From the NCBI GenBank assembly GCA_003118195.1, contig BEXV01000020.1:486439-550438 (forward strand): a stretch of 64,000 nucleotides of DNA, read 5' to 3'. Source of the stretch: Hemicentrotus pulcherrimus. Lineage: Eukaryota > Echinodermata > Echinoidea > Camarodonta > Strongylocentrotidae. Made by a program: the position numbers and the translations under genes. Positions 35,954-49,007 of this stretch are shown piece after piece. Below the pieces are notes generated by a model. The model had not been told where the DNA came from. It did no database searches and was given only the letters and a program-made list of their open reading frames with translations. How positions within the stretch are numbered: position 1 is the first letter of the stretch; each line of letters begins with the position of its first letter.

Positions 35954-36190
35954 CCTCAGTCGCACCTTTGCGTATTTTGCTTGCATATTGGTGTGTATTT
36001 ATGGCAAGCCGTTTTAACATTTGTTCCTATATTTCTTGATATCAAGAAATGAATACTCGGTATCAAGAAATGATTTTCTATTCTAAATCAATGGTATCTC
36101 TTGCTATCAAGAAATGGGAATAAATGTTTAAACGGCTTGCCATGAATATGCAGCAATAAGCAAGCCAAATAAGCAAAGGTGTGACTGAGG
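35954..36190. mobile_element. foldback element, ~100-bp arms
   Basis: The left arm 'cctcagtcgcacctttgc' pairs with the right arm 'gcaaaggtgtgactgagg'. Pairing continues through 'atggcaagccgtttt' against 'aaacggcttgccat' and repeated 'ttcttgatatcaagaaatg' palindromes in the middle. It starts only about 54 bp after the previous MITE. The string atggcaagccgtt also appears inside the MITE at 61670. Confidence 0.85.
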
Positions 36191-37597
36191 CATCAAAGAG
36201 GTATTAGAAAGGAAACATTCAATTCAGAATGTTCCCCTCACAACGGCAGCCTCTTAACATATGTACTATGATTGACAGCAGTTTTCTCCTCAAATCATCT
36301 GTGGTGTAGGTACCATATCACCACGTACACATGCATGACTTACTTCCCTTTAAATCATGGTGGATCAACGCTTGTGCGTGATACCTAAGATATCTTGGTG
36401 TCAAAGCCAAGCTGTCAATCTGTGGGTATATGAGTAACCTGCATGTGAGAGCATTTGTTGCTCAACCCCCACAGTTTTTCACAACTTACTCATACCCAGC
36501 ATTCTGATTAATTGAAAGAAAGTTCCAGTAATATTTAGTACTATGAGTTTATTGTTCAATCTCTCTAATTATTTTTCTACAAGGCATGCAGTTTTGCACA
36601 GACCTCTGAACTTTTGCTCTTCAAATGTCAAGTTGTATCCTGTAGAATATAGCAAAAATACTTCTCAGATGTAAGAGGAAAAGACTATGACAAAACACAA
36701 ATAAACTTGCAATGAAGCAAAATGTCGTATGACATCATACATCATTTGAAAGCGTACTAATTTAAGTTCTTTAGTTTGTTGTCATTATGCCTAGGAACTT
36801 CCATTTCACATATTGGTTGCTATACATCCTTAAAACTCTTTCAAGGAAATAAGAATAATCTTCAGGTATCCTGATGAGTACTTTGAATTTTCAAGAGCCA
36901 CACAAACAAACAACATTCATTTCTTTTATACAGCATGCTGATGATGGTCACAGTATTTAATCATTAAAGAGGACTTTAAGAAGTTATCTCTTCGTCCATT
37001 ATTATACCAACCACAATCTTCAGTAATCTTTACTAATAGAATAAGTTTTTTTCTTGTTCAGCACTCCACCAAAATCAGTGAAGCTCTTAAGCGAATTAAT
37101 GGTGGTCAATACAAGTTTAGGATGTGCTCACACAACTCACTGTACCAATGTATTTCTGTGTGCAGTGAGTGCACAGACTATCCATATGTATTGTAAATAT
37201 TGGGGTAAGGCAGTAGAAATATCTTTCTTTGTTTAACTAAAATAGAAAGGAATCTCGGCAAGACAGGTCAATGTACTGTATTGCTTATTTTGACATCTAC
37301 AGCTGTAAAGGTACTATTCAAATTTATATATATCTAGTGCATGCTAAAAAGGTTCTTAAAAAAAGCAAGATTGTATGGATGGCGACTTGAGTGTGGGATC
37401 CCTTTAGTATTGCTCCTCTATTTGTTATTGTAACAGTGATTTCTAGAGTTATTTGATTTTCAATGCAGGGAGAATTCTTAGTATTGGTTTTACAATTTAG
37501 ATTTAGATTGTGAGGCAGTAAAAGTGGTATGTAATTCTTTATTTTTGACATGTAATTCAGTAGCTAATTGCCTCATTACTACATGACTCATCCCCTT

Positions 37598-37654
37598 AGA
37601 GACAACAGAGCATCATATCCCTTCACACAGAGTTAATTCCCTGTTGGTTCTCAG
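37598..37654. repeat. hairpin family, copy 3 (decayed)
   Basis: 'agagacaacagagcatcata' and 'cacacagagttaattccctg' then 'ttggttctc' follow the family layout, with a poorly kept left arm. Confidence 0.4.
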
Positions 37655-38243
37655 CAGATAGTGTTTTGCCAAATACAAACATTGGTTGTGCAGCATTTAG
37701 CATAGACCTGTCTTTCTTCTTTGTACAATAATATTACAGAAATAATCCCACATTCTTCACTGCATGGTAGCTTTGCTACTGTTTGGCAACTTTACACCAG
37801 TGTTTCCCCAAATGCCAGATGGATTAGAGTACCCATTATCTTAATCCTAATCTGCATCCTGGGGGCATGTTCATTTGAAGTTGGTTTATGATTATCCATC
37901 ATCAGCAGGATTAGCCCACGCTCCTTACAATGTCGTCATCTACCTTAGATCATCGTTGGTTGCTATAGGGTCTCCAAGTGTTGGGGGTAATTATCTACCT
38001 CTCCTATTCACCTCATCATGGTTTTGTGGATTGTGGTTTGATCCCTGATCAGTTGTCTTGGATATCACTTGTACCAGATATTGCCTTGTTAATTGGCTTT
38101 TGAAGCCCTGAGAACTTCAGGAGATTATGGTTTGCTTTAGGGTCTTTTTTATAATCTCCTCTTTTACCCTTTTTTAAAAATCTTACTCTGTCCTTATATC
38201 AATCTTTTTTCATATCCGTCCCTCCTGTATTCTGAATGTGTTT

Positions 38244-38460
38244 TTTTTTTTCTTCTTCTTCTTCTCTCTCTCTCTCTCTCTCTCTGTAATTGTATCTGTT
38301 ATCTGTATCTCTGTCTCTCTCTCTTCATTTCTCTCTATCTGTCTCTCTCTTCCTCTCCCTCTCACCCCCTCGCTCTCCTTCTCTCTCTCTGTCTTTCTCT
38401 CCTCTCTGTCTGTCTCTCTCCCTCCCTCTACCCTCTCTCTATCTCTCTCTTTGTTTGTTC
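38244..38460. repeat. CT-rich microsatellite tract
   Basis: Long CTCT/TCTG pyrimidine array. The Ser/Leu-rich + frames and Glu/Arg-rich minus frames over it are composition artefacts. Confidence 0.95.
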
Positions 38461-39409
38461 CTGTCCCTGTCTTTTCATATGTTTCCCTCTGTGGTCTTTC
38501 ACCCTCACATGAGAGTGTCGTCATCTACTCTAGATCATCTTGTGTTGCTATGGGGTTTCCAAGTGGAGAAATAATTGTCTTCCTCTCCCATTCACCATGG
38601 GTTGTGGTTTCTTCGCTTATCAGTATTCTTGAATGCTAACCAATAACTGTTACCAAATTTATTGGCTTGTGAAGTCCAGGCCATTTCTGAGACTTCATTT
38701 TCAAGTTCTACTTCTTTCTGACTTTTAAAGATTAAGTTTAGTTTTGGTCATTCATTTCCATCGTGAAAGAAACGTGGAATCGCTTAGAAAAGATCAATAC
38801 TCTAGCATAAAAGTATTGGTGTGTACTGCAAGGTTCTGGAATCATCAAAATGATAAGAAATTTGGCCAAGTCATGGTAAAGTTACAAGAACTGTACACAT
38901 TAAGATGTATATCGGACTATACGAACATGTAGCATAAAAATCAGTCCCGATTTGATGAACCATGCTTTTCAGGAAACATTTTTTATCTGATGTTCTTCCA
39001 TACTTTCATAATACAATGATAACGCTCACAAATTATTTTTTATCTCTTCCCAGAACTCCACCTTCTCCTTAACTGCAATCTGCTTGATAGCCAGCATTAG
39101 AGCAGAACGTGATATCAAATCGGTTGTTAAGCTCACATGAGACCTGTAAAGTGTCCATTGTGTCCCTACACACTGCTTTTATTTCTATGGCTCCTCAGAC
39201 TAACCGTTAAGTTGTTGAGCTCCCTCTTAAGAGACCATAATCCATTAAACAAGGTCCCCCAGACAGAATAAGAGCTCTATCGAGTCATTTAATGTGAAGT
39301 TATCAGGGTTATGGGAAAATTTGATTCGATTTGAGGTATACTTATTCGTTCCTCTTTGGGAATAAGAATATGAATCCAACCAACATTGTTGCATTAATGT
39401 AAATAAAAA

Positions 39410-39652
39410 CAGAGAGAGAGAGGGAGAGGGAGAGGAACAGAGGGAGATAAAAGAGAATAGCAGAAGAAATGGGATAGATAGGTAGGGAGAGAGTTCCAGT
39501 GAGATTTAGAAAAAAGAGGGAGAGAGAGGGAGAGACTGGGTGAATGAGGGGGAGAGAGACAGACATAGATAGACAGAGAGACAGAGACAGAGACAGAGAC
39601 AGAGAGACAGAGAGACAGAGACGGTGAAAGAGAGACAGAGACAGAGAAAGTA
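39410..39652. repeat. GA/ACAGAG microsatellite tract
   Basis: Purine-rich GAGA sequence passing into repeated ACAGAG units from about 39555. Confidence 0.95.
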
Positions 39653-40118
39653 TATTATTTGGTTTGGCTTGGTTTGAATAGAATCAGAGAAATTTAGCTA
39701 AATGATTAGACAGTTATTATCAAATAAAACTAGGGGCTGTGGTTCAGCCTTTAATTAGCTGGAATAGGCATTTGACTTCATTATAAAGTACCTGTTATGA
39801 CAGCAGAAAAATGAAATGCTTTGTGTTATCTAAAATAATCCTTGTGATACAGATACAAGAAAAGAGACCATGCTTTTCACTTGTATTTGATATATTCCTG
39901 CATTGCAGTTTCCACGTTTTGATCATTTCTTTAATTGAGAAAACATGCATGGCCATCGGCTTCCAAATTATTATTTTTAAATGTAAAGTAATTCTTTATG
40001 ATCACTTGGCTTAAACACGGTCATGTTCTATTCTTTGTCTACCATTTCCATTTTGATCGTTTCACTGTTCGAGAAATAACGGCCAGTAGCTGTGAAATGT
40101 TTTAAAAAAAACGACTAT

Positions 40119-40261
40119 CAGGGATGCCAGTTTTCAGGCAATAGCCTGAATTCAGGCCCTGGCAAGTTTTTTAAAGACCATAGTTTAGGCTCTTTTGTGT
40201 ACAAAATAGCTCATTCTAGGTGATTTTCAGGCCCTCTCATCAATTCTTACTGGCATCCCTG
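40119..40261. mobile_element. 143-bp MITE with 6-bp target-site duplication
   Basis: Terminal inverted repeats CAGGGATGCCAGT (40119-40131) and ACTGGCATCCCTG (40249-40261). The flanks are GACTAT at 40113-40118 and again at 40262-40267, an exact 6-bp direct repeat. The CAGGG terminus resembles hAT-type ends, but those make 8-bp duplications. No ORF. Inside are 'caggcaatagcctg' and 'ttcaggcc' repeats. Confidence 0.9.
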
Positions 40262-41220
40262 GACTATATTCTCTTTATTGATTTAGGTTAACCAAGATTG
40301 TCTTCTAAGACCTTTCTAATATCATATTGTATACTCTCAAAAAACATGTATCAAAACACCTGCAATGTATTGACGGAATGACAAAAGTAACATACGGTAC
40401 ATGGGCTGGAGTAAACATTTCTACAGCTTTCAATATTACAGCAGCAGCTTTATCAGAGTGTACAAGTCCTTGTTGTTCGCACTTTTTTATAATTTTTATA
40501 ATTTTTTTACTTGACTTGCAATGATTTTGCAATGTTTTCCTAATGTTGGATATCCTTAGTGGTCGCTAAATAGAAAAGTCTATGTGTGAAAGCTGTTTTC
40601 TGATAGAAACATATTTTATGTTTGTCAGTAACTATGGCGACTTGTAACAGCATTTCAGAATTCAATGGACAGAATTGAAGTTTTTTTTTCTTCAAAGTAG
40701 TGTTAGAAAGACCATATACCATATTTTCATACATCAGCACTTGAAATTGCAATGTATATAGATTTTAATAAATTGATATTCGACGATTAATAACATTTTT
40801 ATTATTGATCCATTAAGAATTAGATACGTAATAAAGTATATAATTTAAACCTCAATCTCAAAAACAACACCATGTGAATTGGCATCTGAACGTATAAGAC
40901 CAGTTTAGAATTTAAGTATGAATGGATCTCTTTATCAACATCCTTCACTGCTTCCAAGAACAGGAAACTCTATTGAGATCATCATTGATTCCCACTGCTG
41001 TCTTTATTCATCATTTCTTTATATCTCCACTCTGTGGGTTTATGCTTCATGCTTACGACCTTTCTATGGATTTAAGACGGAAAAGAAGAATAAAATCAAC
41101 AGCACAAAGAAGATATTTCTCACCTGCCTTGAATCAATATTGCACTTGCGGAGTGCGATTCCAGCACATAAATGACATTTGGTTTATCAGACATATAAGG
41201 CACTTGTTACTTGTTCTGGA
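40262..41220. other. intronic sequence, no gene supported
   Basis: Open frames at 40327-40524 and 40918-41254 have no recognisable domain. A T-run lies near 40682. Nothing else stands out. Confidence 0.45.
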
Positions 41221-41280
41221 GAGAGCTAGAAAGGCATTAAGTTATTCACTTTAACACGGAGTTATTGCCCTTCTAGCTCC
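41221..41280. repeat. hairpin family, copy 4
   Basis: gagagctagaaaggcattaa pairs with 'gttattgcccttctagctcc' around a loop with 'cactttaacacgga'. It is followed by 'aacagatgatgtcat', a tail shared with other copies. Confidence 0.85.
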
Positions 41281-41300
41281 AACAGATGATGTCATTTAAA

Positions 41301-41360
41301 GAGAGTCGGAAGGGCATCAACTTGTTCACCTTAGCATAGAGTTTATATCTTTCTAGGTCT
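41301..41360. repeat. hairpin family, copy 5
   Basis: Left arm 'gagagtcggaagggcatcaa' with a decayed right arm 'gtttatatctttctaggtct'. It lies 20 bp after copy 4. Confidence 0.6.
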
Positions 41361-41430
41361 GAATTTTGCTATATATTCATCTATGCAGCACATCAAGTCA
41401 GTGGCATTTTCTCTTCGACATTATAGCATC

Positions 41431-41956
41431 TTCAAATGTAAGGAAGGATACATCAGGCGTAAACTTGAGGGTTGTTCTTGTCATGGCACATTGATCATGG
41501 AGTGTTCTATGTAAAGACATTAGTGAGGGCAGAGGGTTTGTTGCATGATTAGACTTGGAAATATTCTTGGTGTTTTAGAGGTTCAACAAGGTTGTATAAT
41601 TGATGTGGTTAGAAGAGCAGTGAACTCTCTACTGAGTGCCAGAACGACATTAACTCGTATCATCTAACATAAAGTTCATGCCCTTTTGGCACATCCACAA
41701 CTTTAGCACTTTTGAATGTAAGATAGGATACATCAGGCGTAAACTTGATGGTTGTTCTTGGCATGGCACATTGATCAAGGAGTGTTCTGTGTAAGGGCAG
41801 AGGGATTGTTGATTAGACTTTGAAATATTCTTGGTGTTTTAGAGGTTCAACAAGTTTGTATAATTGAAGTGGTTAGAAGAGCAGTGAACTCTCTACTGAG
41901 TGCCAGAACGACATTAACTCGTATCATCTAACATAAAGTTCATGCCCTTTTGGCTG
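41431..41956. repeat. 270-bp tandem duplication carrying hairpin copies 6 and 7
   Basis: The block with 'gatacatcaggcgtaaactt', 'ttcttggtgttttagaggtt' and 'gtgccagaacgacattaact' is present twice at an offset of 270 bp, with few differences and one short deletion in the second copy. Each unit ends with a hairpin-family member (41634-41690 and 41899-41955). Confidence 0.9.
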
Positions 41957-44501
41957 TCAACAAACTTCCTGTTTATAGGTTACTCCTTTTTCACATTTTG
42001 TGAGTTATGCATCCTGTGAAAACCAGTATCTTTTGTTAATATCTCTAATTTGAGAACAGGTGAGAAGGCAATGTATAGGACAGATGAAAACAGTTGCACT
42101 TCTCGAAAAGGCTACATAAAATTCCATATCAGATCATTGATGCTGTTGTTCCTTATCTTTGGCCAACTTTCAAGCTATCATAGCGTGCACACTGAACAGA
42201 TGGCGATAAAACTCACAATGATCACGTCGTTGCAACGAAGAGAAATAGATCATGTCACGCACGGCTTGTGTTATGGTACTTGATCTCCTTCTGCAGTGTA
42301 CGTAAAAACCATAACTGAGGCACAATAATTAAACTGAAATGGAAGATTTAGCTGTAGACTGCATGAGATATTTATATTTGATTCAGTTAATGAAGATGGT
42401 ATCTGAGATATCTTCTTGTCAGGTAAAAATTGATATAATATCTGTATTTAAAAGTGGTAGAAAGGTAGGAGAGTACTCTATGTTTAGGGTTATATTATAT
42501 TTTTTTTCTGTGGACAATCTGTATTCTTTGAAGCAAAATGTGCCAAGCAACAGCCTAGATAAGCAAAAGTATACACGTCGAGCCAGTTTCATGCATGCAC
42601 AATTTGCCAGTCAAAAAACTCTTTAAACGATGTCTCATCAAGTTTAAGTCTTCGAGAGCATAAGCTTTTTATTGTTCATATGAGAGTTGCATATGGTTTG
42701 ATGAAATTCAAACAGCAAGTGTAGCGCTGTCAAATATACATTTGCTTTAAGCCAGAAGGGCATTTTATGTCATTGCACCCTCTCAGCTCTAAATAGATGA
42801 ATAAATGGTATACCTCTCACACGATGTCTCCAATTGTTTGGATAAATCTAGGGATATTTTCTTTGTGAGGTATAATACAATGATTGCCGCCCTCTTATTG
42901 TCTAGACACTCTGTTATTTCCTTGTTATGTTCACCAGACAAAATGATATATACTCTACCCGTTATATCTTTTCTGAAATCACTTTTTGCGCCTAATAATT
43001 TTCTTGTACTGCGACTGAATTCACTTCCTCTATAGGACGAGAGGATCTTTGCTAAAGAATGATGTTTTTCAATGGAAACTTCATCTTAATAGATTTTAAC
43101 ATTAGCTCATATCCTAAGTCTGGAGGAAACCCAAAATCACTCCTGAGTGATCAAATCTAACGATTAGGCAAATAAACTTGATTCAAAGTGACATAAAAGG
43201 AATAAGGAAGGCATGAATCTAGCTATTGCCAAGCCTAAATATATCAACTTTGCTTTTCAAACTTTCTCTAGCATTTATAATTATGTTGATTCTGTTGTTT
43301 ATGCCTCAATTGGAAGAGATGTTTATAGTTGATTAAAATAACTATCTACGTCCCATTGTCGATCCTTATTGTGTGATTTTACATTTTATATCTTCACATC
43401 ACCTCGCTTCACTTGGTTTTTTACATTAAAATGCAAGTGTATTAGAATGAAACCTAACACAAATCAATACATATCATAAAATAATAACTGGTGCATCGGT
43501 TTGGAAACTTCATGAATCAACCTTGCCCCCGCAGTGGTTAGGTGTTCATTATGCATTTCTCAAACAGAATTATAAGAATCATAGACCCTTTAATAGCAAT
43601 CTGTACTTTGCAAGAAAGGAAAAAAAGTCGTTATGAAATCATCGTTCTGGTTATTGAACACAGAACTCTTTCATCCAACCAGTCTTTTCATTGACCAATG
43701 AGTGTTGTTTTGGATGCTTCATTATTAATTCATTCTCTGCCCCTTTATCGCCTGTAATTCATTATTCATCACCAAGGCGGGGTAGTGCTGTCGCCCCCTT
43801 TCACACCCTCTACCAGTACTCCCAACACCCTCCTACCAGCCTTTGAAAAGGTATTGACAAGTATTGATATTGACTAGGGAGGTACCTGCGCATAATGGAA
43901 AGAATAAACACAAACAAGCAAGTAGCACCTGCTAAAAGCTTTTTCATGTCATGCGACGCAAACTCCTTTATAGTTGGAAAGTTGAACGACTGGGAGTGTT
44001 ATTTGTTCTCTATCATTCTGTGTGGACTTTCGTTAAGAAAAGCACAGGGGTGATGACAAAAAAAAAATCACCAAGAATTGGCTTGCATTTGCATCCAATG
44101 CTTCCTGTTGTGTATATTTTATTATTTTTCTTTGATAGGTTTACTAAGTGGATGGGGTATTGATTATGATTAGAGAGGGTTTGCAGGTTGCAGAACTTGA
44201 AATTTGTATAAAACTTATGAAACATTGCTCCATTTGATTGTTAAATTGCAAATGTAATGTGTCCAATATTGCAGTTCTGAAACTGTCAATAGTTTACCAT
44301 GTATACACTAAGAGTAGCGCTTTGATATAGAAAAACTCTCTCTTTTTTTAAATGTTTTTATATTTACTCTTACTCTTTTTTATAAACTCTTCTCATGACG
44401 CAAACACTTTTGGCATCCGGAAATAATTGATCAACCTACACATTTTAAAAACAAATTTTGCATGAAAACCATACTAAAAAACTTTATTTTTCAATGACTA
44501 T
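41957..44501. other. intronic sequence, no gene supported
   Basis: A half copy of the hairpin family ('gccagaagggcatttt') lies near 42750. Open frames at 42050-42283, 42339-42626 and 42805-43035 resemble no family. 43730-43900 is a GC-richer patch. Confidence 0.45.
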
Positions 44502-44958
44502 CAGCGTGTCCACACACAAAACAATTTATCCCAAAACTCTATAACAAAACGTCGTATAAATAATCATCGTTTAAATTCCAGGATGTCCACACACAGAAGA
44601 AAGTAATCCTGGAACTCTACAGCGAAATGTTGTATAGGTGCGCAGTTTGCTACTGCAGTCATGAAATGGAAGCGGAAATGAGAGGTCAGGTCTCCTTTCG
44701 CGCGAGGTCACCTTAAGCCCCGCCCAGTTAGTTACACTAGTTACATCCACTCACAACACCTTCCGTGATTAGGCGTGATTCCTTATTGAGTTCTAGTTCA
44801 AAACGATGCCCAAACCTGCGTTTCGTTATATGACGTATCGTTAGTGAGCGTCCACACACACAATTTAATCGTAAAACTTACGCGAAACTGTATAACTATC
44901 CTGAAACGGTATAACTAATCACGCCTAATCACAGAAAATGTTGTGTGTGGACAGGGGG
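44502..44958. mobile_element. 'GTCCACACAC' MITE, copy 2 (~457 bp)
   Basis: Same orientation as 23146-23626 and alignable along its whole length. It has a short deletion after 'cactagtta' and another in the region of 'cgtttcgt'. Ends are CAGCGTGTCCACACACAAAA and TGTTGTGTGTGGACAGGGGG, identical to those of copy 1. Confidence 0.85.
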
Positions 44959-45614
44959 CAAGTCTAGTTTGTAACAAATAATGATTTTGTTTATATCTGT
45001 AACCCCTCTTCCATCTGATAATTCGTAAAAGGATTAAGATCTTTCTCTTCAGGTTTGGAGGACACCATTTGAGCACAAAACATTCACACAATAAGCCTTT
45101 TGAAGTGCCTATATAAATCATTGTGTCACATAGGTCCATTGTGTCTCATTTGATATAATACCTTCCCATGAATCAGCTATTGATTCTCAGATGATATAAA
45201 AGGAAGTATAAAGGAGTTTGCGTCCGCCTGCTAAATGTGCTGGTTGCTGCGAGGGGGCGAGCATCAATTGTTAATGCGTGTTGTGGGTTTGTGAATAAAG
45301 CTTTACAGGTTCTGGGAGTAAATAAATAATTGGAATTGATTAGGGGTGCGAATTTCTCCAAGGGCACCTTTCCATTGTACATCAAGATGACGTGTTTGCC
45401 TGTCTGCCAAGCAGAGAGTTTAAGATGCTATTTACTGAAATCTAAGTCTTCCTTTTTTTTCACCTTCTATGGCTTTTTAAAAGTATTATATTTAATGAGA
45501 CCTCTTTCTTGATCCACAATAAGATAACTCTCATTTAAAACATCTATACCGGTAGTCAGATGTTTTATTCAAAATAGAAGTTTATTGTAGTGGTAGTATT
45601 GGTAGTGAAGTATG

Positions 45615-45695
45615 AGACGAGGAGAAGGAGGAGGAGGGAGAAGTGGAGGGGAGGGAGAGGGGAAGAGGAGGAGGAGGAGGAGGGGAGGAGGAGTG
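45615..45695. repeat. GGA-rich purine tract
   Basis: Mostly GGAGGA/GAGGAG repeats followed by 'gtgatgatgatgat' to about 45718. Confidence 0.9.
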
Positions 45696-47588
45696 GTGGT
45701 GATAGTGATGATGATGATAATTGTAATAATAATCCCATTAATACCAATTTTGGTAATGATATGTCTTTTTTACCCAGAGTAGCCTCGATCATCAGAGCAG
45801 AGTAGACTGACATAAGATAGATCCTTTTTAAGTGCGATGTGGCTAAGATCTTTTTTTACGAGTGAGAAAAGGGTCTTTCAATGCAACCTGTACACGTCAT
45901 TGGACATGATAAGATTATTGGCAACCAATCTTTGATAAACCAAAACACCTGGAGATTGAAGCAGACAGGTGTCGGTTACGTTTTCTATCGATCATTCTCC
46001 AGCTTTGTCACTATCTCTTTCAAAATCATATCTCTTCTCTTCAAAAAAAAAATGTAATAAACAAAAGATGTCATCTTTCCTGTCATCTTTTCTTTTCTTT
46101 TCTTCCTAATCTTATGCCAGCATTATTACTCTCAACGGCATTAAGTTCACGTCAAACAAGTGTCTGGAGAATCACGTCTGGCACAAGTTTGGCAGGAGAG
46201 ATATAGCAAACATTCTCAGAAGCGAAAAAAGACAAACCAAATCGAGTGGCTTCAACCCGCGGTTTTCCATATCGCTTACACTGGTTACAACCGCAACAAT
46301 TATCGTTTAATATACAGTGTCTGGCAAAATGACAATAGCATTGTCTCAGCATGCTCCTTTGCGCCAGGAACTCAGTAGGCTTCAATGTTGACTCATGGCA
46401 CGTACTTTATCAAATCAACTTTTTGGTTTTCAGGTCATGTTTATGGTGTGTAAGTTTTTGGGGGGTTTCAGGAGGGAGTGTCTGGGCAGACGAGCGATTG
46501 CATGAGGTCATCGTCACGTAGCATGTGAGAGGATGTCATTTTTGTCTGAAAATGGTAAAGAATGGGTGGGGTTTTGGGGGAGCTATACATAGGCTAGAAA
46601 ATGATATGGTTTAATAGCAACACCTATGTGTTCACATGTATGGGCGTGGGTTAAAACTTAATGTTATTTAGAAGATACTTTGTGCAAATACAAAGAGTAT
46701 AAACCTCTAGTATAATGCAAGATAGGACAATAAAAGAAATAAATTTATATTTACATTTCTCTAAATTGCATGCATTGTGTCATTTTGTGCTAGAAAGAGA
46801 CTGACAGCCAAGGTCGATGGCTCACAGGACCGACAGCTCGATGACTTGATAAGTTGGATGCCAATTTGAGCTATAGCAATCTGTAATGTCTAATCCGTGA
46901 AATTTAAATTCATTTGGATAAGGGCCTCTTATTTAGTTCAAAAGTTTGCCAGCTTTCTTGTGCACAATTGAAACCACCCTTGAAACAGATAATCAATTAG
47001 TTTTCCAGACACAGACAGTCTGTAGACAAACCACAAATGAATCTTGACAATTAACCTTGAAAGGTGTAAGTAATTAACGCAAGCTACCCATGCCTAGGCT
47101 ATATCATTGATACCATATTCGAGAAGTGCATGTAATTCAATTTTTATATGTCTAAATGTTCAGTATATCTTTCAGAGTATTCAGAAATTTGTACAATTAT
47201 ATCATTTTCTGTTTGTTCGCTTGCACATATTTTCTCTTTTTTTCCCTTTTGCCATTTTCACTTTTGCCATTTTCACTTTCTTCATCCTCTTGTTCTTGTT
47301 TTATTTCTATTTTTTTCCTTGTCTAGTATAACCATCTCTCTTCTTTCCCTTTAGGCATCTTACTTTCTATCCATTTAATAGCACGCATATCCTTTCTCTG
47401 TTTTCTCTCACTCCCTTCAATTATCTCTCTCTCTCTCTCACACTTTCGAGCTCTACAATCCCTTTCTAAATCTACCAGTATGTATTTTATCCATTTCCTC
47501 AGACCTTTCTTCTTTCTAAATTTATCAACTAATCTGGACATTCTTCCAAATTTGTTTTCACATTCTGTTGAATAATATCCTCCATTCA

Positions 47589-47646
47589 AAGCCAAAAGAG
47601 CGTTAACTCTGTGTAAAAATGTATGATTTAATGCCCTTCTGGCTCC
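47589..47646. repeat. hairpin family, copy 8
   Basis: 'aagccaaaagagcgttaact' pairs with 'atttaatgcccttctggctc'; loop 'ctgtgtaaaaatgtatg'. One of the best-kept right arms. Confidence 0.85.
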
Positions 47647-49007
47647 AAACAACATTGTCAACTGACGTCAAACGAATGAATGGACTCTAATTAGTTTTAG
47701 TGTGTTACATCTTCCCAAAGGACTTAATAATTTTGTGTAAAGAAATCAGATTAGATATTGAATCGAGGCAATCTCTAGATTTCTTCCCTGCATGGCTCTA
47801 GGCTAAGTTTCAGAAACATGCACGAAAATGTTGAAGGCTCGATTGTTCACGTACCAGCCCAATTAAGGTAATATTTTTAACCTCGTTAATTTCCTCCCTA
47901 ATTTGGCTAGCTTTGGCAAGGCCTAGAAATCCCTCAAGTTGTAAGTTTTATGATTCACATTAGGACAAATACAAATTTAGGTTGAAACTTGGAAATATCA
48001 TATACAATAAGCAGATCAATTGCATTTACACTATTTATAAATGTATTTGCTCATCCAGAAAAGAGATAATATTTTCATCTTCATATTTCAGACTTTAATA
48101 AAGGGTTTTTCAAAATCAGTGAGAATCTATTAAAGGTAGTTAATAGAGAAATTATTTTCATTGATGGTAATTGTTGATACAGATGATTTTTCTTTGAACT
48201 ATGAATTAGTTTGTCTTGTTATCTTTACTTTGTTTTAATGTTGGTGAAATTCTTTCTTTCCTTTTCCTGATAATGTTTAGGTAGCTTCCATCCTTAATCC
48301 TCATCGTATCGATAGGAAGTACGTGACTTTCATTTTATTCTTGGGTGGTTCCAGTACTTGTTTGATCATTCCAAGTTTCATGCTTGGGACATTATTACTT
48401 CATCAGAAAGATCAGCTTTATCCTTTTATTTCATTTTAAAGGACCTTCCAGAACACTCGTTAACGCCGATTGCCAAACTGATTTAATCAGCAGATTAATC
48501 AGAGACAGGAAATTGTACAGCATGAAACCTCTAGAGAATTTATCAGGGAGATTTACTTCCAAGGGAATGAGAATTACTTGCATTTACATTCACCTACCGG
48601 TATAGTGAATATTAGAGAGTGCTTACAGTTCAAAACTGCTGGCATTTGCCAGATATGTACAGTTCATTATCACATCAAACCTCCAACCTCCTTAGTGTTT
48701 TTTTACTTTACACTTCAAAGTACATACCCCATTTTTTTTGTTTTCATATTTTTGTTAGAATTTTTTGAAATTTATTTTCCTATGAAAAATCACAGATTAT
48801 TTTCATCTATTTTTTTCTCTAAAGGATGTTAATACTTCATGCTGAGATGTAGGTGTGTATCATTGTGTATAGTATTTTGTGTCTTTATCTTGTGAGGAAG
48901 GTTTAGGTTATTTGTAATTTTGTATTCTTCGATTGAATTTGAAAAGCACAGTATTATCTTCTTCATGTCCTCCATTCCTACTAGAAGAGACATTCTGTTG
49001 AACTTGT

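Larger units (their letters stand above)
36191..40118. other. intronic sequence, no gene supported
   Basis: Apart from a hairpin-family copy (37598) and two purine/pyrimidine tracts (38244, 39410), I see no exon, RNA gene or transposon. Two similar stretches 'cgtcatctac..tagatcatc..tgttgctatrggg' occur near 37933 and 38518 and flank the CT tract, an old duplication. Confidence 0.5.
44959..49007. other. intronic sequence, no gene supported
   Basis: Includes a GA tract (45615-45695), a hairpin copy (47589) and a tandem 'ttttgccattttcac' pair near 47247-47276. 46150-46400 is open on both strands but has no domain or fitting splice sites. The rest is AT-rich. Confidence 0.45.

Noticed and set aside
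38210..38639. Ser/Leu-rich and Glu/Arg-rich open frames
   Set aside because: Translations of a CT microsatellite; likewise at 7980-8376, 45565-45813, 39342-39566 and 63446-63942.
46152..46385. Region open on both strands
   Set aside because: No domain, no convincing start or splice context; both strands open by chance is common at this length.
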